From: Deltaproteobacteria bacterium
Lineage (GTDB): Bacteria > Myxococcota_A > UBA9160 > UBA6930
Reading direction: 5' to 3'
Assembly: GCA_019312665.1 (NCBI GenBank)
Contig: JAFDCZ010000002.1
Location: 1 to 62,070 of the forward strand
Length of the DNA stretch: 62,070 bases
Position 1 is the first letter of the stretch. The number at the start of each line of letters is the position of its first letter. The notes under the pieces were generated by a model. It made no database searches, was not told the origin of the DNA, and worked only from the letters and a program-made list of their open reading frames with translations. This document shows, piece after piece, positions 61,140 to 62,070 of this stretch. The position numbers and the translations under genes were made by a program.

Positions 61140-62070
61140 TCAGTCCTCGAGTGCGGCACGCAACGCCGGGATCGCATGCTTTCGCTCCCTCAATCGGGCG
61201 GTCCCTCGGGCCACAGTCGGATGGCGGTGGCCCTCGATTGCGTCGGCAAAGCTCGGGCGCTTCTGGAGGCGCTCCCAGTACGCGGAAACCGCAGGCCGTT
61301 TCCCATCACCCAGGAACACATGCAGCGCATCGGCCTCCACCAGCCGATCAAAGATCACCATCCAGCTGACGTCGGCAAGGCTGTAGAGGCCACCGAGAAT
61401 CCACGCCCCACCGCGTTCGACGAGCTGTGCCTCCAGGCGATCGAGGTGCTCGTGCATATGCCGGCGGGCCCTCGCGTTGATCTTCATCAGCGGCCCCAGG
61501 CTCGGCAGCCGGTCGAGGCCTCGCGCCTTGAAGACAAGGAACATCAGAGGCCGGCGTCGATCGATATGGAAAAGCAGCCCCTCGAGAATCTTCGCATAGG
61601 GGATCTCCGTGATCATCGACGAGAAGAGGGGCAAGGTCAGGCCGGGGACGGCGTTGCCGGCGCTCTTGTCCGACTCGGCGATCGGATCCCCGGTGAGCGA
61701 CGAACAATCGACCCATGTCTGCATTTCTGCTCGAAGCTCGGGATCGTCGGGCACGAGCGAAGGGCTGGTGGCCGGCGCGTGATCCGCGGCATAACGAATC
61801 TGCTCATGTGATTCGTAGATCGGATGGCCGTCGTGCACCAGCACGGGCACGGTCCCGGCCGGATTCACGGCGAGAAAATGGCGAGAAATGTTCTCGTAGG
61901 AGCCGGTCTCGATCAGATCGATGGGATGGCTCTTGTAGGGCAAGCCCAGCTCGGCGAGGCAGACACGCGCCTTCTTCGAGCAGAGCGAGAGTGCATTGTG
62001 ATAGAGCTCGAACTCCTCTTCATGAGGAAGCTGGATGTCGGGCTGATGACCCGGAGCGACTGGATGGGTC
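61140..62070 (-). CDS. Glutathione S-transferase-like protein, 5' end beyond the window
   Basis: A GST-fold protein. The frame stays open to the window edge; upstream of codon TTG 61943 it reads FELYHNALSLCSKKARVCLA, the thioredoxin-like first strand and helix, so the true start is outside. The conserved AVNPAGTVPVL and SHEQIRYAAD follow, and the C-terminal domain is unusually large and Leu/Arg-rich. A Cys sits at the GST active position (LSLCSKK), as in omega/Cys-type enzymes. Coupled with the GST 3 nt downstream. Confidence 0.8.
   Translation of the reverse strand, partial: THPVAPGHQPDIQLPHEEEFELYHNALSLCSKKARVCLAELGLPYKSHPIDLIETGSYENISRHFLAVNPAGTVPVLVHDGHPIYESHEQIRYAADHAPATSPSLVPDDPELRAEMQTWVDCSSLTGDPIAESDKSAGNAVPGLTLPLFSSMITEIPYAKILEGLLFHIDRRRPLMFLVFKARGLDRLPSLGPLMKINARARRHMHEHLDRLEAQLVERGGAWILGGLYSLADVSWMVIFDRLVEADALHVFLGDGKRPAVSAYWERLQKRPSFADAIEGHRHPTVARGTARLRERKHAIPALRAALED

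Noticed and set aside
1..62070. CRISPR arrays, tRNA or rRNA genes, insertion sequences, prophage and att sites.
   Set aside because: No regular repeat-spacer pattern, no transposase or integrase motifs and no tRNA-like folds were found by reading; a tool search could still find a diverged one.

Overview
This 62 kb window is a dense, high-GC bacterial chromosome segment, apparently from an aerobic heterotroph. I see no rRNA, tRNA, CRISPR array, insertion sequence, phage or plasmid genes. The gene mix suggests an uncultivated deltaproteobacterial-type lineage (Myxococcota or Binatota-like): many stand-alone acyl-CoA synthetases, dehydrogenases and SDRs, two D-aminoacylase-like amidohydrolases, AlkB, EHN-type epoxide hydrolase, PEP-CTERM and PilZ proteins, and a single-chain acyl-CoA carboxylase. 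This placement is inference; no marker gene is present.

Layout. 1-11 kb: a broken cupredoxin/beta-helix lipoprotein, hemerythrin plus a polytopic NnrS/cbb3-like membrane protein, a CxxCH lipoprotein, a VOC-TetR-hydrolase operon behind a palindromic operator, small enzymes, a deletion-broken alpha/beta hydrolase and a probable mddA (methanethiol methylation to dimethylsulfide). 11-18 kb: a large membrane hybrid histidine kinase, a NarL-type regulator, a DUF4185-like lipoprotein and an AtoE-type short-chain fatty acid transporter. 18-31 kb: acyl-CoA metabolism (D-aminoacylase-like protein, two acyl-CoA synthetases, SDR, enoyl-CoA hydratase, acyl-CoA dehydrogenase), a TetR regulator, a pseudo-receiver/PilZ protein, a PEP-CTERM protein and a MOSC protein. 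31-37 kb: cupin, alkB, an EAL phosphodiesterase with a degenerate GGDEF, and a GspG-like pseudopilin. 37-45 kb: a membrane sensor with a Cys-rich output module, the single-chain carboxylase, a selenoprotein directly upstream of it, a MAPEG protein, a frameshifted tandem PilZ gene and the second D-aminoacylase-like protein. 45-62 kb: molybdopterin oxidoreductase, epoxide hydrolase, RecQ, sulfotransferase, amidohydrolase, acyl-CoA dehydrogenase, MFS, SDR, aminotransferase, Tyr-phosphatase, PhyH dioxygenase and two GST-like proteins, the last running off the window.

The strongest discovery is at 41286-42155 (minus). Two adjacent open segments form one GrdB-family (PF07355-type) selenoprotein read through an in-frame UGA. 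A 7-bp hairpin with a GUG loop starts exactly 11 nt after that UGA, the geometry of a bacterial SECIS, and Sec lies in a U-P-D-C-C motif. The gene ends 12 nt before the acyl-CoA carboxylase. Other leads are a two-copy hairpin repeat at convergent gene ends, three genes broken by deletion or frameshift, a relocated catalytic Glu in one acyl-CoA dehydrogenase, and several palindromic operators.

Together the genes describe lipid/alkane activation (AlkB, synthetases, dehydrogenases, hydratase, carboxylase), xenobiotic handling (epoxide hydrolase, GSTs, dienelactone hydrolase, PhyH) and c-di-GMP signalling (EAL protein, two PilZ loci).
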